Positions 9,012 through 19,000 of a stretch of DNA of 44,401 bases are shown here, one piece after another. The DNA comes from an uncultured Ruminococcus sp. Its GTDB lineage: Bacteria > Bacillota > Clostridia > Oscillospirales > Ruminococcaceae. How positions within the stretch are numbered: the stretch's first letter is position 1; each line of letters starts with the position of its first letter. Below the pieces are notes generated by a model. It searched no databases and was not told the origin of the DNA. It was given only the letters and a program-made list of their open reading frames with translations. The DNA is taken from contig CAMWIR010000005.1 of NCBI GenBank assembly GCA_947174365.1, positions 1 through 44,401 on the forward strand, written 5' to 3'. The position numbers and the translations under genes were made by a program.

Positions 9012-9428
9012 ATGAACAGTTACAGCGAACTGAGCGAATACGGCAGCGGCAAGAACAGCGGCGGAGGGCTTTTTAAAGCATTTATGACGGTATTTATGGC
9101 GGGCGGGGCTGCGGTATACCCAAAGGCGGCGGAATTTACGGATATTTTTGCCGCCAAGTGCGGCTACGGGGCTATCGCTTTTTTCTGCCTGCTGGCTGCC
9201 TGCGGCATTCTGCTGACGGATATGAGTACGGTTAAATTTATGCGGACGGGAACTAAGGCTTGCGGTGTGCTGCTGCCTTTATCCGCAAACGGAGGGTCGG
9301 CGGTCTGCCTTATGCTGCTCACCCGCGGTATGCGAGAAGCTGCGGCGGTTGGTGCAGGGGTTTCCTGCGTTGTTTTCGTTATTTGTGCAGGGGTAATTTT
9401 GACAAGGTACAGGAGAAATGAGCTTTAA
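9012..9428 (+). CDS. Small multi-TM membrane protein of unknown function
   Basis: ORF track starts at 8871; internal ATG at 9012 starts 'MNSYSELSEYGSG', followed by four hydrophobic segments. Confidence 0.5.
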   Translation: MNSYSELSEYGSGKNSGGGLFKAFMTVFMAGGAAVYPKAAEFTDIFAAKCGYGAIAFFCLLAACGILLTDMSTVKFMRTGTKACGVLLPLSANGGSAVCLMLLTRGMREAAAVGAGVSCVVFVICAGVILTRYRRNEL

Positions 9429-9513
9429 ATTACGGAAAATTGTATGAGTTAAAATATTTTCATGCCCTCAAGCTTTTTGCAGTCTGGCCGCTCAAAGCCG
9501 CATAAACAAAACT

Positions 9514-9543
9514 GCGGAAACCGCTGATCTTTACGGTTTCCGC
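9514..9543. terminator. Bidirectional intrinsic terminator between convergent genes
   Basis: Perfect 9-bp stem gcggaaacc/ggtttccgc followed by T-rich tracts on both strands. Confidence 0.8.
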
Positions 9544-9549
9544 TTGTTT

Positions 9550-9981
9550 TTATTCACTGCCGTTCTGTTGGTTTTTTCTGAATCCCATATAGCTTTCAAG
9601 GATTATAACCGCTGCCACGGCGTCCACTACATTTTTTCGTTTCTTGCCTCTTACGTTGGTTTCGTTAAGGTAATAGGCGGCGGAAACGGTAGTTCGGCGC
9701 TCGTCCCACATGGCCACGGGGAGGCTTGTAAGTTCCTTCAGCAGCTCGCCGAAGCGTTCGCATTTTTCGGCACGCTCGCCTATGGTATTGTTCATATTTT
9801 TGGGGTAGCCTACAACTATAAGCTCCGCTTTTTCCGATTTGGCAAGCTCGGCGGCTTTACGGACGCATTGTTGAAAATTCTTTTCGTGTATCACCGTAAA
9901 GGGGGAAGCAAGCATTTCATCCTTGTCGCAAAAGGCTATCCCTGTTCGGCTGTCGCCGAAATCCACGGACATTATCCGCAT
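9550..9981 (-). CDS. ruvX: Holliday junction resolvase-like YqgF/RuvX
   Basis: 'MRIMSVDFGDSRTGIAFCD', 'VVGYPKNMNNTIGERAEKCERFGELL', 'WDERRTTVSA', 'VDAVAAVIILESYM'. Confidence 0.92.
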   Translation of the reverse strand: MRIMSVDFGDSRTGIAFCDKDEMLASPFTVIHEKNFQQCVRKAAELAKSEKAELIVVGYPKNMNNTIGERAEKCERFGELLKELTSLPVAMWDERRTTVSAAYYLNETNVRGKKRKNVVDAVAAVIILESYMGFRKNQQNGSE

Positions 9982-9993
9982 AAAATCCCTCCC

Positions 9994-11178
9994 TTATTTC
10001 AGTTTTTTTGACAGGTACAGATTAAGCTCGTCGTCATTTGGATAGGTCTCATAGGGAATGCAGGGCTTGTCGTTGTACCACACTCCTGTGCCGTCAAAGA
10101 TATATCCCCGCTTAATATAAAGCCTTTGGGCTGAGCCGTAGCCGCTGTGAAGTCCAACTCCAAGATAGACGGTATCGGAATATTCGGCGGCGATCTTTTC
10201 GGCAGTCTCCATAAGCGCGCTTGCCACTCCCCTGCTGCGGAATTTTGATAACACCGCAAGGTCGACTATTTCGGAGTACCCTTTGCCTCCGAAAGCCCCC
10301 CACATACAATAGGGGTAAAGGCTCACATAGCCTGCGGGCTCGCCCTCATAGTCCGCTGCGAGGGCGATTGCTTTTCCGGAAACGTTATCCGCAAGGCGGG
10401 TTTGAAGCTTTTCGGGGGTGGCGTCTTTCCAGCCCTGCTTTACCTCCTCACGGGCGAAAATTTCCGGGTCGGTCATTCGCAGATTTCTCACTGTTATTTT
10501 CCCGAAATTCCCGTAGACAACGTCGTCTATTTTGCTCCATTTTGAACCCGAGAGGGTGGAAAGCTCAGGAGGGAGATGTTCGTTGCTGTTTTTGAAGATA
10601 ATTCTCGGGGTGAAATTATTGTCGTACTCGATAAGTGAAACGGCTGTGTTATCCGACCAGCCCACGTCTTTAAGGGCTGAAATGGACCTGCCCATACAAT
10701 GGCAGAGGTAGTTCCGCAATGCGCAGCCGTGGGAAACTACGGCAATGGTACGCCCCGCATTTTCACGGGCTATTTTATCCATGGTTTGCTTCATGCGGGC
10801 GAAAACCTCGGTCATTTTCTCGCCGCCCTCAATATAAAAATCCTCCATGTGATTTTTCCAGAGGTCGTATTCGACAGGGTAACGCTCGGGAAGCTCTGCC
10901 CATGGTCTGCCCTCCCACACGCCGCCGTTTATTTCGATAAGTCCCTCGTCCGTTATGATAGGGAGATCGTGATATTTATTCACTGCACGGGCGGTGGCAA
11001 GGGTGCGCTTCAGGGGGCTGGAATAGAGCCGCTCGATCTTTATGTCACGAAAACGCTCGGCAAGACAGGCAAGCTGTTTTTCGCCCTTTTCGCTAAGCTT
11101 TTCATCGGTGCGTCCCTGGAAAAATTCCAGCACGTTTCCCATTGCCTCGGCGTGGCGGATAAGATACATTCTGAGCAT
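9994..11178 (-). CDS. Histidine phosphatase (phosphoglycerate mutase-like) - GNAT acetyltransferase fusion
   Basis: N-terminus 'MYLIRHAEAMGN', 'SSPLKRTLATA', 'VVSHGCALR'; C-terminus GNAT-like 'IVDLAVLSKFRSRGVASALMETAEKIA'. Confidence 0.85.
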   Translation of the reverse strand: MLRMYLIRHAEAMGNVLEFFQGRTDEKLSEKGEKQLACLAERFRDIKIERLYSSPLKRTLATARAVNKYHDLPIITDEGLIEINGGVWEGRPWAELPERYPVEYDLWKNHMEDFYIEGGEKMTEVFARMKQTMDKIARENAGRTIAVVSHGCALRNYLCHCMGRSISALKDVGWSDNTAVSLIEYDNNFTPRIIFKNSNEHLPPELSTLSGSKWSKIDDVVYGNFGKITVRNLRMTDPEIFAREEVKQGWKDATPEKLQTRLADNVSGKAIALAADYEGEPAGYVSLYPYCMWGAFGGKGYSEIVDLAVLSKFRSRGVASALMETAEKIAAEYSDTVYLGVGLHSGYGSAQRLYIKRGYIFDGTGVWYNDKPCIPYETYPNDDELNLYLSKKLK

Positions 11179-11209
11179 GATTTTTTCCTCGTTTTTTCGG
11201 TTGATTTTA

Positions 11210-12094
11210 TTAAGTTTGAAAGATTATTTCATTGGCATTTTTCGGTTGGCGTTTTACGGTCTCAAGCCATAGGCGGCTGTTGGCGGCTTCTTCGGTGTTG
11301 TATTCGCAGCCTATTTTCTCGGCAACAACGGGAGCGAACTCATCAAACAGATCGCACATTATAAATACCGAGCGCCAGATATCCTCTGCCGTTATGCCGC
11401 CATAGGTTTCAAGAAAACGCTGCCACACAGACGGTTCAAGCCACTTGTACATATATTTTGCGGATTTGCCAACGCTGACGGAAAAATCCGTGTCAAAGCC
11501 TATTTTCCAGGATAAAATTTTAATAAGCTGCGGCCGCACCCACTCATTCAGCATATCGAGGACATAGGGAATTTCCTCCCGCCAAAGACCCTTTGCCACA
11601 TTGTTCATGCACCACCAGAACTCATTGCAGGAAGCGTGGAAATGGGCTGCATCGGGCTTTTTTATGTGATAGCAGGTGTCGGTGGATTCGGGGATAGGAG
11701 GAAAAATTCCGTCCTTGTCAAGAAGAATTTTGCAGAGCTTATCCTCAGTAACATTGCAAGATTCTATCGGCTCGACATGAAGGTCAAGACGGTTTCCGTC
11801 GGCAAACTGGATAAGCCAGCCGTAGCTTTTATCAAAGTTCACGTCCATGCCAACGGACTTGTCCAATTCATCGGGGCACTGCATATAAAGCCGCTCCCCG
11901 AAAATATCTATCCAGTTTTTATCCTCGTAAAATGGCTTCGTTTCGGTGACCGCATAGCCGATGTCATAATCCTGAAAAATGTCACGGGGGACGTTTGGGT
12001 TGGTGCGGGAGCCGTTCATGTAAACAGCTCTGATACGTTCGTCTCTTTGAGCAACGCCTATGATAAGCTCGTACATTTCCTGTTCGGTTCTCAT
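11210..12094 (-). CDS. Aminoglycoside 6-adenylyltransferase-like (ANT(6)/AadE family)
   Basis: 'YMNGSRTNPNVPRDIFQDYDIGY' nucleotidyltransferase motif, 'DGNRLDLHVEP', 'WWCMNNVAKGLWREEIPYVLDMLN'. Confidence 0.88.
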   Translation of the reverse strand: MRTEQEMYELIIGVAQRDERIRAVYMNGSRTNPNVPRDIFQDYDIGYAVTETKPFYEDKNWIDIFGERLYMQCPDELDKSVGMDVNFDKSYGWLIQFADGNRLDLHVEPIESCNVTEDKLCKILLDKDGIFPPIPESTDTCYHIKKPDAAHFHASCNEFWWCMNNVAKGLWREEIPYVLDMLNEWVRPQLIKILSWKIGFDTDFSVSVGKSAKYMYKWLEPSVWQRFLETYGGITAEDIWRSVFIMCDLFDEFAPVVAEKIGCEYNTEEAANSRLWLETVKRQPKNANEIIFQT

Positions 12095-12095
12095 T

Positions 12096-12668
12096 TTATC
12101 TGTTCCTTTCCCAAAGTGCGGTAATATCGCAGAGGAATTTGTCGGGGTCGGTGTCAGTGCCGCCCAGCGAAAGGCTTATTGCCTGATAGCCCATTTTCAT
12201 ATTTACTTCCGCAAGCTTTCTGCTAAGCCCGCTATGCCGGCTTAAATATTCCTCGGAATTTACAAGCTCCACCTCAATAAGCTTGTTGCGCTGCAAAGTG
12301 ACCATGTAGATATTTTTAACATCGCTCCAGGGGATAAACCCTGCGGGGCTTGCGCTGCTGCTGTCGGTAAAGCCCTTTTCATCGGCAATTATAAGGGGCT
12401 TCGGGTTTGTGAGCCTTTTTATAAAGAACACTGCCCCGTAAATGCAAAGCCCTGCGGCAATTGCATAGAAAATCTTTGCAATAACAACGCCCGTTTCGGT
12501 GGAAAGCAGCCGTCCCATAAGTCCCCTGCCGTCTCCGACGGTTACGTTAAGAGCAAAAACTATCATTATGAGGCAGGCAAAAATGCAGGCGGCAATATAC
12601 AGCACTGTAGCCGACTTTTTCTGCCATACAACGATTTTTTCATTTTCCACTCCAAGGTCTCCTTTCAT
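12096..12668 (-). CDS. Membrane protein of unknown function (two N-terminal TM helices, PH-like C-terminus)
   Basis: Hydrophobic helices then 'GFIPWSDVKNIYMVTLQRNKLIEVEL' resembling bacterial PH/STM3941-type proteins. Confidence 0.6.
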   Translation of the reverse strand: MKGDLGVENEKIVVWQKKSATVLYIAACIFACLIMIVFALNVTVGDGRGLMGRLLSTETGVVIAKIFYAIAAGLCIYGAVFFIKRLTNPKPLIIADEKGFTDSSSASPAGFIPWSDVKNIYMVTLQRNKLIEVELVNSEEYLSRHSGLSRKLAEVNMKMGYQAISLSLGGTDTDPDKFLCDITALWERNR

Positions 12669-12695
12669 AGCGGCTGACCGCCGCCGCAGGGCAGA

Positions 12696-13616
12696 TCACC
12701 AAGGCATTACAGTGCCCACAATATTTTTCAGGTCGGTATTTTGGCGACGGCAATAATCCTCCAGACCGTCAATTATTTTGAGCGGAGTCATGGGGTCGGT
12801 GAACAAGGCTGCGCCTACCTGAATAAGAGAAGCTCCTGCCATCATCATCTCAACAGCGTCCTCCCATGAGGAAACGCCGCCCATGCCGCAGACGGGGATA
12901 TTCACGGCGTTTGCGGTCTGCCAGACCATTCGCACTGCTACCGGGAACACCGCAGGTCCGGACAGTCCGCCCACGTTATTGTGCAGAATGGGACGGCGGG
13001 TGTTTATATCGATACGCATTCCCAAAAGGGTATTTATAAGGGAAACAGCGTCCGCCCCCTCTGCCTCGCAGGCTTTGGCAATAGAGGCAATATCGGTGAC
13101 ATTGGGAGAAAGCTTCATCATAACAGGCTTTTTAGTCGCCCTGCGGACTATCTTTGTAATAGTTCCTGCGCCCTCGCAGCTGACCCCGAATGCCGCTCCC
13201 CCTGCCTTTACGTTGGGGCAGGAAATGTTCACCTCGAGCATATCGACGTCGGTGTTGTCAAGTTTCCCCGCTATCTCCTCGTATTCCTCGGCGGTAGAGC
13301 CTGCTATATTGGCGATAATAACGGTGTTTTTGGTTTTAAGGTATGGCAGCTCCTTTTCAATAAAGCTGTCGATACCTGGATTTTGCAGTCCCACGCTGTT
13401 GAGCATTCCCGATGGAGTTTCGGCAATTCTCGGAGGAAGATTGCCGTTACGGCGTTTGCCCGTAGTGCCCTTGACAGAAATGCCGCCCAGCGTCGACAAG
13501 GGGTAAAATTCTTCATATTCACGCCCGTAGCCGAATGTGCCCGAGGCGGGGATAATGGGGTTTTTGAATTTTATGCCGCAGAAGTCTGTTTCAAGTCTAT
13601 TTTTATTTTCATTCAT
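12696..13616 (-). CDS. pyrD: Dihydroorotate dehydrogenase B, catalytic subunit
   Basis: 'NPIIPASGTFGYGREY', 'VNISCPNVKAGG', 'VMMKLSPNVTDI', 'GGLSGPAVFPVAVRMV'. Confidence 0.95.
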   Translation of the reverse strand: MNENKNRLETDFCGIKFKNPIIPASGTFGYGREYEEFYPLSTLGGISVKGTTGKRRNGNLPPRIAETPSGMLNSVGLQNPGIDSFIEKELPYLKTKNTVIIANIAGSTAEEYEEIAGKLDNTDVDMLEVNISCPNVKAGGAAFGVSCEGAGTITKIVRRATKKPVMMKLSPNVTDIASIAKACEAEGADAVSLINTLLGMRIDINTRRPILHNNVGGLSGPAVFPVAVRMVWQTANAVNIPVCGMGGVSSWEDAVEMMMAGASLIQVGAALFTDPMTPLKIIDGLEDYCRRQNTDLKNIVGTVMPW

Positions 13617-14385
13617 TGGAAAATACCTCCTTGCTGTCGAATACGGGTCCGTCCTTGCAGACGTGGGCGAAAATTCCCTCCCCGTCCTTTACGGTGCGGC
13701 AGGCGCAGACAAGGCAGCCGCCAACGCCGCAGCCCATACGTTCCTCCAGTGAAACTTCGCTTCTTATGCCCTTTTCCTTGGCAATGGCTGCAATGCCCCT
13801 GAGCATTGGCATAGGGCCGCAGGCGCAGATAATATCGGGGGTATGAGTTTGCAGCTCCCTTTTGAGAATGTCGGTAACAAAGCCCTTTTCCCCTGCTGTG
13901 CCGTCATCGGTGCAAAGGAAGGTTTTTGCGCCTGTCCCCTTGAAGTCCTCCTGCAATATTACAGCCGCCGCATTTCTGAAACCGCTGATAACAATGGCAT
14001 TTTCTCCGTAAAATTTCGCAAGCTCCAGCATGGGGGGATTGCCTATGCCGCCGCCTATTATAATTGCTTGTGCGCCCTCCTGCAAGGTAAATCCCCTGCC
14101 GCCCAAAGGGGCTACCATATCAATAAAGCCGCCGGGACTCAGCTCTGCCATTGCCTTTGTGCCCTTGCCTCTTATCTGGAAAACTATCCGAAGAGTGCCC
14201 TTTTGACGGTCAATTTCGCAAATAGATATGGGACGGCGGAGGGTAAAGCCGTCTATCCTTATATTAACGAACTGCCCGCATTTTGCAATTGCGGCAATTT
14301 CCGGGCAGAGAATGCTGAGGTCATAAACCCCTGCTGCGGGATTTTCCTTGCGGATAATGGGGTAAAGCCCCTGACAGTATTTCAT
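13609..14385 (-). CDS. pyrK: Dihydroorotate dehydrogenase B, electron transfer subunit
   Basis: 'RRPISICEID', 'GGGIGNPPMLELAK', C-terminal Fe-S cysteines 'SLEERMGCGVGGCLVCACRT'; overlaps pyrD start. Confidence 0.95.
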   Translation of the reverse strand: MKYCQGLYPIIRKENPAAGVYDLSILCPEIAAIAKCGQFVNIRIDGFTLRRPISICEIDRQKGTLRIVFQIRGKGTKAMAELSPGGFIDMVAPLGGRGFTLQEGAQAIIIGGGIGNPPMLELAKFYGENAIVISGFRNAAAVILQEDFKGTGAKTFLCTDDGTAGEKGFVTDILKRELQTHTPDIICACGPMPMLRGIAAIAKEKGIRSEVSLEERMGCGVGGCLVCACRTVKDGEGIFAHVCKDGPVFDSKEVFSNE

Positions 14386-14503
14386 AAATCTGCTCCTTTT
14401 GGGAATTTTTTTGATATGCCGATAAATTTAATTTTTCGCTGCCAAAGTTACCGGGCAGCTTAATACATAACGCCTCAATCTAACATAGCGGATGATTTAT
14501 CAG

Positions 14504-14938
14504 CTATTGGCTGTGGCGGCTCGCCACCCATTTGGACATAGCCGCTCCGCTGTGATCGTTGGGGTGGGAAGAATAGCCGAGGGACGAATAAAAGCCCTCC
14601 TTGCCCTTGGCGCTTACCAGCTGGAAATAACCGTCCCAGCCGGGCTGTAAGTGCGCTGCTATATATTCCTCGATATGGGTCATAAGCGCCCTGCCTATGC
14701 CCTGCCCCTGAAACCTTGGGGAAACGGCAAGGTCTTTGAGGAAAAATGCCATTGCCCCGTCCCCAAGAAGCCTTGCCATAGCTATTGTTTCATCTCCCGA
14801 TACAACGGAAAATACGGCATAGCTGTTTTTTATGGCAGTTTCCGCCATATCACGGGGCAGCTCTCCCCAGCCCACGGCAGCGAAAAGCCGCAAAAAATCA
14901 TCGGTGTTCAGAATATTGTCTTGTATTTTACAGTTCAT
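14504..14938 (-). CDS. GNAT family N-acetyltransferase
   Basis: 'LKDLAVSPRFQGQGIGRALMTHIEEYI' acetyl-CoA binding motif; 'KGKEGFYSSLGY'. Confidence 0.85.
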   Translation of the reverse strand: MNCKIQDNILNTDDFLRLFAAVGWGELPRDMAETAIKNSYAVFSVVSGDETIAMARLLGDGAMAFFLKDLAVSPRFQGQGIGRALMTHIEEYIAAHLQPGWDGYFQLVSAKGKEGFYSSLGYSSHPNDHSGAAMSKWVASRHSQ

Positions 14939-14949
14939 ATATTTCCTTT

Positions 14950-15837
14950 CTATAAAGGTCTGCGTCTGGGGTCGTCTATAAGCTCATCGGGAATGATCCC
15001 CTCGCCGTCGGTTTGCAGTGCGCCCATTTCTCCCACAGTCTCGCCGCCCGTTATCTCGGGTTTCGGCACAGAGTCAAAAATTACGTCAGGGACGGGAGGA
15101 ACTTCGGCAGCTGTAGTTTCCTTTTGTGTGAACCATTCGGATTTATCGGATTCGCTTACGGCTATGCCCTCCATTTGGGTTTCGCTCTCCGTCCGAACCG
15201 TTATAGGTTTTTGGGCAGGGCGCTCGGAGGGGGTGAAATAATCCATCTGCTTCTGCTTTTTAAGCCAACTGTTCCGATACTTTACATAACGGGAATACCG
15301 ACCCTTTTCCAAGTTAAAGTTAAAATCGGGATAGCCCTCCTGGGTCACAAGATAGTCCAGTTCCTTATAGGAACGCAGGGCAAAATCCTGGCTCCACATT
15401 CCAAGAAAGCCGTATATTGCCAAAAATATCATATCGGGATAGCGCATCGGCTCAAATCGGAAAAGAAAATCAGCCGCCGCAAAGAAAAGTATCAGGAAAT
15501 GCAGCAAAAACGCCAGTGCATTGCAGAGCCATTTCGGCTTACTCTCCGTCAGAAAGGTCAGCAGCACTATGAGCGGCACAAGAAAGGCAGTGACCGCAAA
15601 CCATGGAAAATAAACAGGCTCAGGCTCTTCCGCCATCATGTTAATGGCTTTTCTCATACCTGTGCCCGTCTGCATGATCCAGCCAATCAGCAGTATCCAG
15701 CTTAGCAGTGCCATGGGAATCCCTAAGTAAATATTGTATATCCTTGTTACAGTGAAGTTGCTTTTCACCGTGCGCATTCGCCGCCAATTTTCCTCGCAGA
15801 CCCGCTCACGGACTTCGTCCTCGATAATTTCATCCAT
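14950..15837 (-). CDS. Membrane protein of unknown function with acidic C-terminal tail
   Basis: 295 aa, about four TM segments, hydrophilic C-terminal tail. Confidence 0.6.
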   Translation of the reverse strand: MDEIIEDEVRERVCEENWRRMRTVKSNFTVTRIYNIYLGIPMALLSWILLIGWIMQTGTGMRKAINMMAEEPEPVYFPWFAVTAFLVPLIVLLTFLTESKPKWLCNALAFLLHFLILFFAAADFLFRFEPMRYPDMIFLAIYGFLGMWSQDFALRSYKELDYLVTQEGYPDFNFNLEKGRYSRYVKYRNSWLKKQKQMDYFTPSERPAQKPITVRTESETQMEGIAVSESDKSEWFTQKETTAAEVPPVPDVIFDSVPKPEITGGETVGEMGALQTDGEGIIPDELIDDPRRRPL

Positions 15838-15873
15838 ATGATCGCCCCCTTAAAGCAGCGGAAAATTTCAAAG

Positions 15874-16082
15874 GCAAGAGGCAAGATGTATAAGAACCTG
15901 TCTTCACAAGCGTATGCGCACGTCTTTCCGGCAAATTTTGCCGAATACTGCGTCAAACTCCCTTGCCGGGCGCAAGCCCGCCTGCGGTCGTTTTCCTTGT
16001 CTTCGTCAAAATTATGCTCGGAAATCCGCACACATATCTTGTAAAGACATGTTCTAAAATATTCTTGCTTCTTGCCTCTTGC
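15874..16082. repeat. Long imperfect inverted-repeat (MITE-like) element between carB and the 295-aa membrane protein gene
   Basis: Outer GCAAGAGGCAAGA.../...TCTTGCCTCTTGC and inner AGAACCTGTCTTCACAAG (15893-15910) / CTTGTAAAGACATGTTCT (16038-16055); inverted similarity continues inward; central cgggcgcaagcccg tetraloop hairpin. Confidence 0.75.
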
Positions 16083-16088
16083 TCGCCG

Positions 16089-19000
16089 CTATATTTTGGT
16101 TATGTCTATCATTTCCATTTCGTCAATGTCCTTGCCCATGGCAAGAATGTCCGCTACGGCGTTGGCGGTGTCAATGGCGGTAAGGCAGCAGATAGAGCGC
16201 TCAACAGTCTTGCGGCGGATCTTAACGCTGTCGTAAGCGGGGATCCTGCCCTTTGCGGAGGTGGAGATAACATAGTTTATCTTGCCGCTGTCCAGCAGGG
16301 TCATAACGTTGGGCTTTTCCTCGGAAGCCTTTCTTACGGCGTTTGCAGCAACCATGTTCTTGTTGAGAGTGGAGGCTGTGCCGAAGGTGGCGTAAATATC
16401 AAAGCCCAGGCGCTCGAATTTTTCGGCAACGTAGATGATCTCCTGCTTGTCGGTGTCACGGACGGTTATCAGCACGCCGCCGTCCTTTTTCATGTTATAG
16501 CCCGCTGCCACAAGTCCCTTGAAAAGCGCGTCCTCAAAGGTCTTTGCAATGCCAAGGGTCTCGCCTGTGGATTTCATCTCGGGCCCCAGAGCGGTGTCCA
16601 CGTCATGGAGCTTTTCAAAGCTGAAAACGGGAACTTTAACGGCGATAAAGTCCGCTTCCTTGTAAAGTCCGCCCTTGTAGCCCTGTTCTTTAAGAGAATG
16701 ACCCATCATTATCTTAGTGGCGATATCCACCATGGGAACGCCCGTTACCTTGGAAATATAGGGCACGGTACGGGAGGAGCGGGGGTTTACCTCGATAACA
16801 TAGACCTCGTTGTTGTAGACCACATACTGAATGTTCACAAGTCCCTTGACTTTAAGCTCCATAGCAAGCTTGCCTGTGTAGTCAATAATGGTCTCACGGA
16901 TTTTCTTGGTAAGAGTGAGGGCGGGATATACGGAAATGGAATCTCCCGAGTGCACGCCTGCACGCTCGATGTGCTCCATGATACCGGGGATAAGGAAATC
17001 CTCCCCGTCGCAGATAGCGTCAACCTCGACCTCCTTTCCCATCATATATTTATCAATGAGCACAGGGTTTTCCAGAGAGCCGCCGCCTGTGATTATTTCC
17101 ATATATTCCTCAATATCCTTGTCGGAGTGAGCGATTATCATATTCTGCCCGCCCAGCACGTAGGAGGGGCGCATAAGCACGGGATAACCTAAATCTCTTG
17201 CGGCAGTAAGCGCCTCTTCGGTATTCATTACCGTGTGACCTGCGGGACGGGGAATGCCGCATTTATTCAGCAGCTCGTCAAACCTCTCCATGTCCTCGGC
17301 AGCGTCAATACTGTCGGCGGAAGTGCCGAGAATGTTCACGCCAAGCTCTGCAAGGTGCTTTGTAAGCTTTATGGCAGTCTGTCCGCCGAACTGAACAACT
17401 ACGCCGTAGGGCTGCTCGGTCTCGATTATCGCCTCCACGTCCTCTATGGTAAGGGGGTCGAAATAAAGCCTGTCGCCTGTGTCAAAGTCGGTGGAAACGG
17501 TCTCGGGGTTGTTGTTGCAGATAACAGCGTCACAGCCCATTTCCTTTAGCGCCCACACGCAGTGAACGGAGCAGTAGTCGAATTCTATGCCCTGACCTAT
17601 TCTGATAGGCCCCGAGCCGAAAACTATAATGCGCTTCTTGCCCTTGTCGGTGCGATCGATAAACTGCTTTGCCTCGTTTTCCTCGTCAAAGGTGGAGTAG
17701 AAATAGGGGGTCTCCGCCTTGAATTCTCCTGCGCAGGTGTCAACCATTTTGAACACGGCCTTTGTGTGCTTGGGGCACTTTTTGCCGCTTATCTTTTCAA
17801 TGGTGCTGTCAAGATAGCCGTAACGTTTGGCGGTATCGTATTTTTCCTCCGTAAGCTCTCCTTCCGCCAGCCATTCTTCAAGGTCGCAGAGGTTTTTGAT
17901 CTTAGCTAAGAACCATTTGTCTATCATGGTTATTTTATTTATCTCATCAATGGAAACGCCCCGCTTTATTGCCTCGAAGATAACAAAGCAGCGCTCGTCG
18001 TCCACATTGTGCAGGCGTGTATGGATCTCCTCGTCGGTCATTCCTTTAAGCTTTTTCATATTAAAGGAGTCAAGTCCCAGCTCAATGGAGCGGACTGCTT
18101 TCATCATGGCGTGTTCAAAGGAAGTGCCTATTGACATGACCTCGCCCGTTGCCATCATCTGAGTGCCGAGAGTTCTCTTGGCGTAAACGAATTTATCAAA
18201 GGGCCATTTGGGGAATTTTACCACCACATAGTCAATGGCAGGCTCAAAGCAAGCGTAGGTATTGCCTGTAACGGCATTGATAATTTCATCAAGGGTATAG
18301 CCTATGGCAATTCGTGTTGCGACCTTTGCAATGGGGTAGCCCGTGGCTTTGGAGGCAAGAGCTGAGGAGCGGGAAACTCTGGGGTTTACCTCGATCACCG
18401 CATATTCAAAGGAATCGGGCTTCAAGGCAAACTGGCAGTTGCAGCCGCCCTCAACTTTAAGTTCGGAAACTATGTTGATAGCCGCTGTCCGCAGCATCTG
18501 ATATTCCTTGTCCGCAAGGGTCACGGCAGGGGCGATAACTATGGAATCTCCCGTGTGAACTCCTACGGGGTCGAAGTTTTCCATGGAGCAGACTGTTATG
18601 GCATTTCCCTTGCTGTCACGGATTACCTCGAACTCTATCTCCTTCCAGCCGCTTATACACTTTTCCACCAGTATCTGGGTAATGGGAGAAAGCCGCAGGC
18701 CGTTTGTGGCAATGTCTTCCAGTTCCTCTTTATTGTTTGCAATGCCGCCGCCTGTGCCGCCAAGAGTAAAGGCGGGACGAACGATAACGGGATAGCCTAT
18801 GACCTCGGCAAATTCCAGTGCGTCAGGCACATTTTCCACGACCTTTGAGGGAATGCAGGGCTCGCCTATTTTTTCCATAGTGTCCTTAAATGCCTGCCTG
18901 TCCTCCGCCTTGTGAATGGTGAGAGGGTCTGCGCCCAGAAGCTTTACCCCTTGTTCTTCCAGAAAGCCGCACTCCGCCAGCTGCATGGAAAGGGTAAGAC

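Noticed and set aside
15765-16031. 88-aa minus-strand ORF (MRISEHNFDEDKENDRRRACARQGS...)
   Set aside because: Sits on the long inverted-repeat element and runs into the 5' end of the 295-aa membrane protein gene in another frame; inverted-repeat structure explains the sequence better than coding.
15963-17192. 409-aa plus-strand ORF antisense to carB
   Set aside because: Mirror of the unambiguous carB reading frame; H/G/V-rich composition of an antisense shadow ORF. Other antisense ORFs over carA, pyrC-F and ffh rejected for the same reason.
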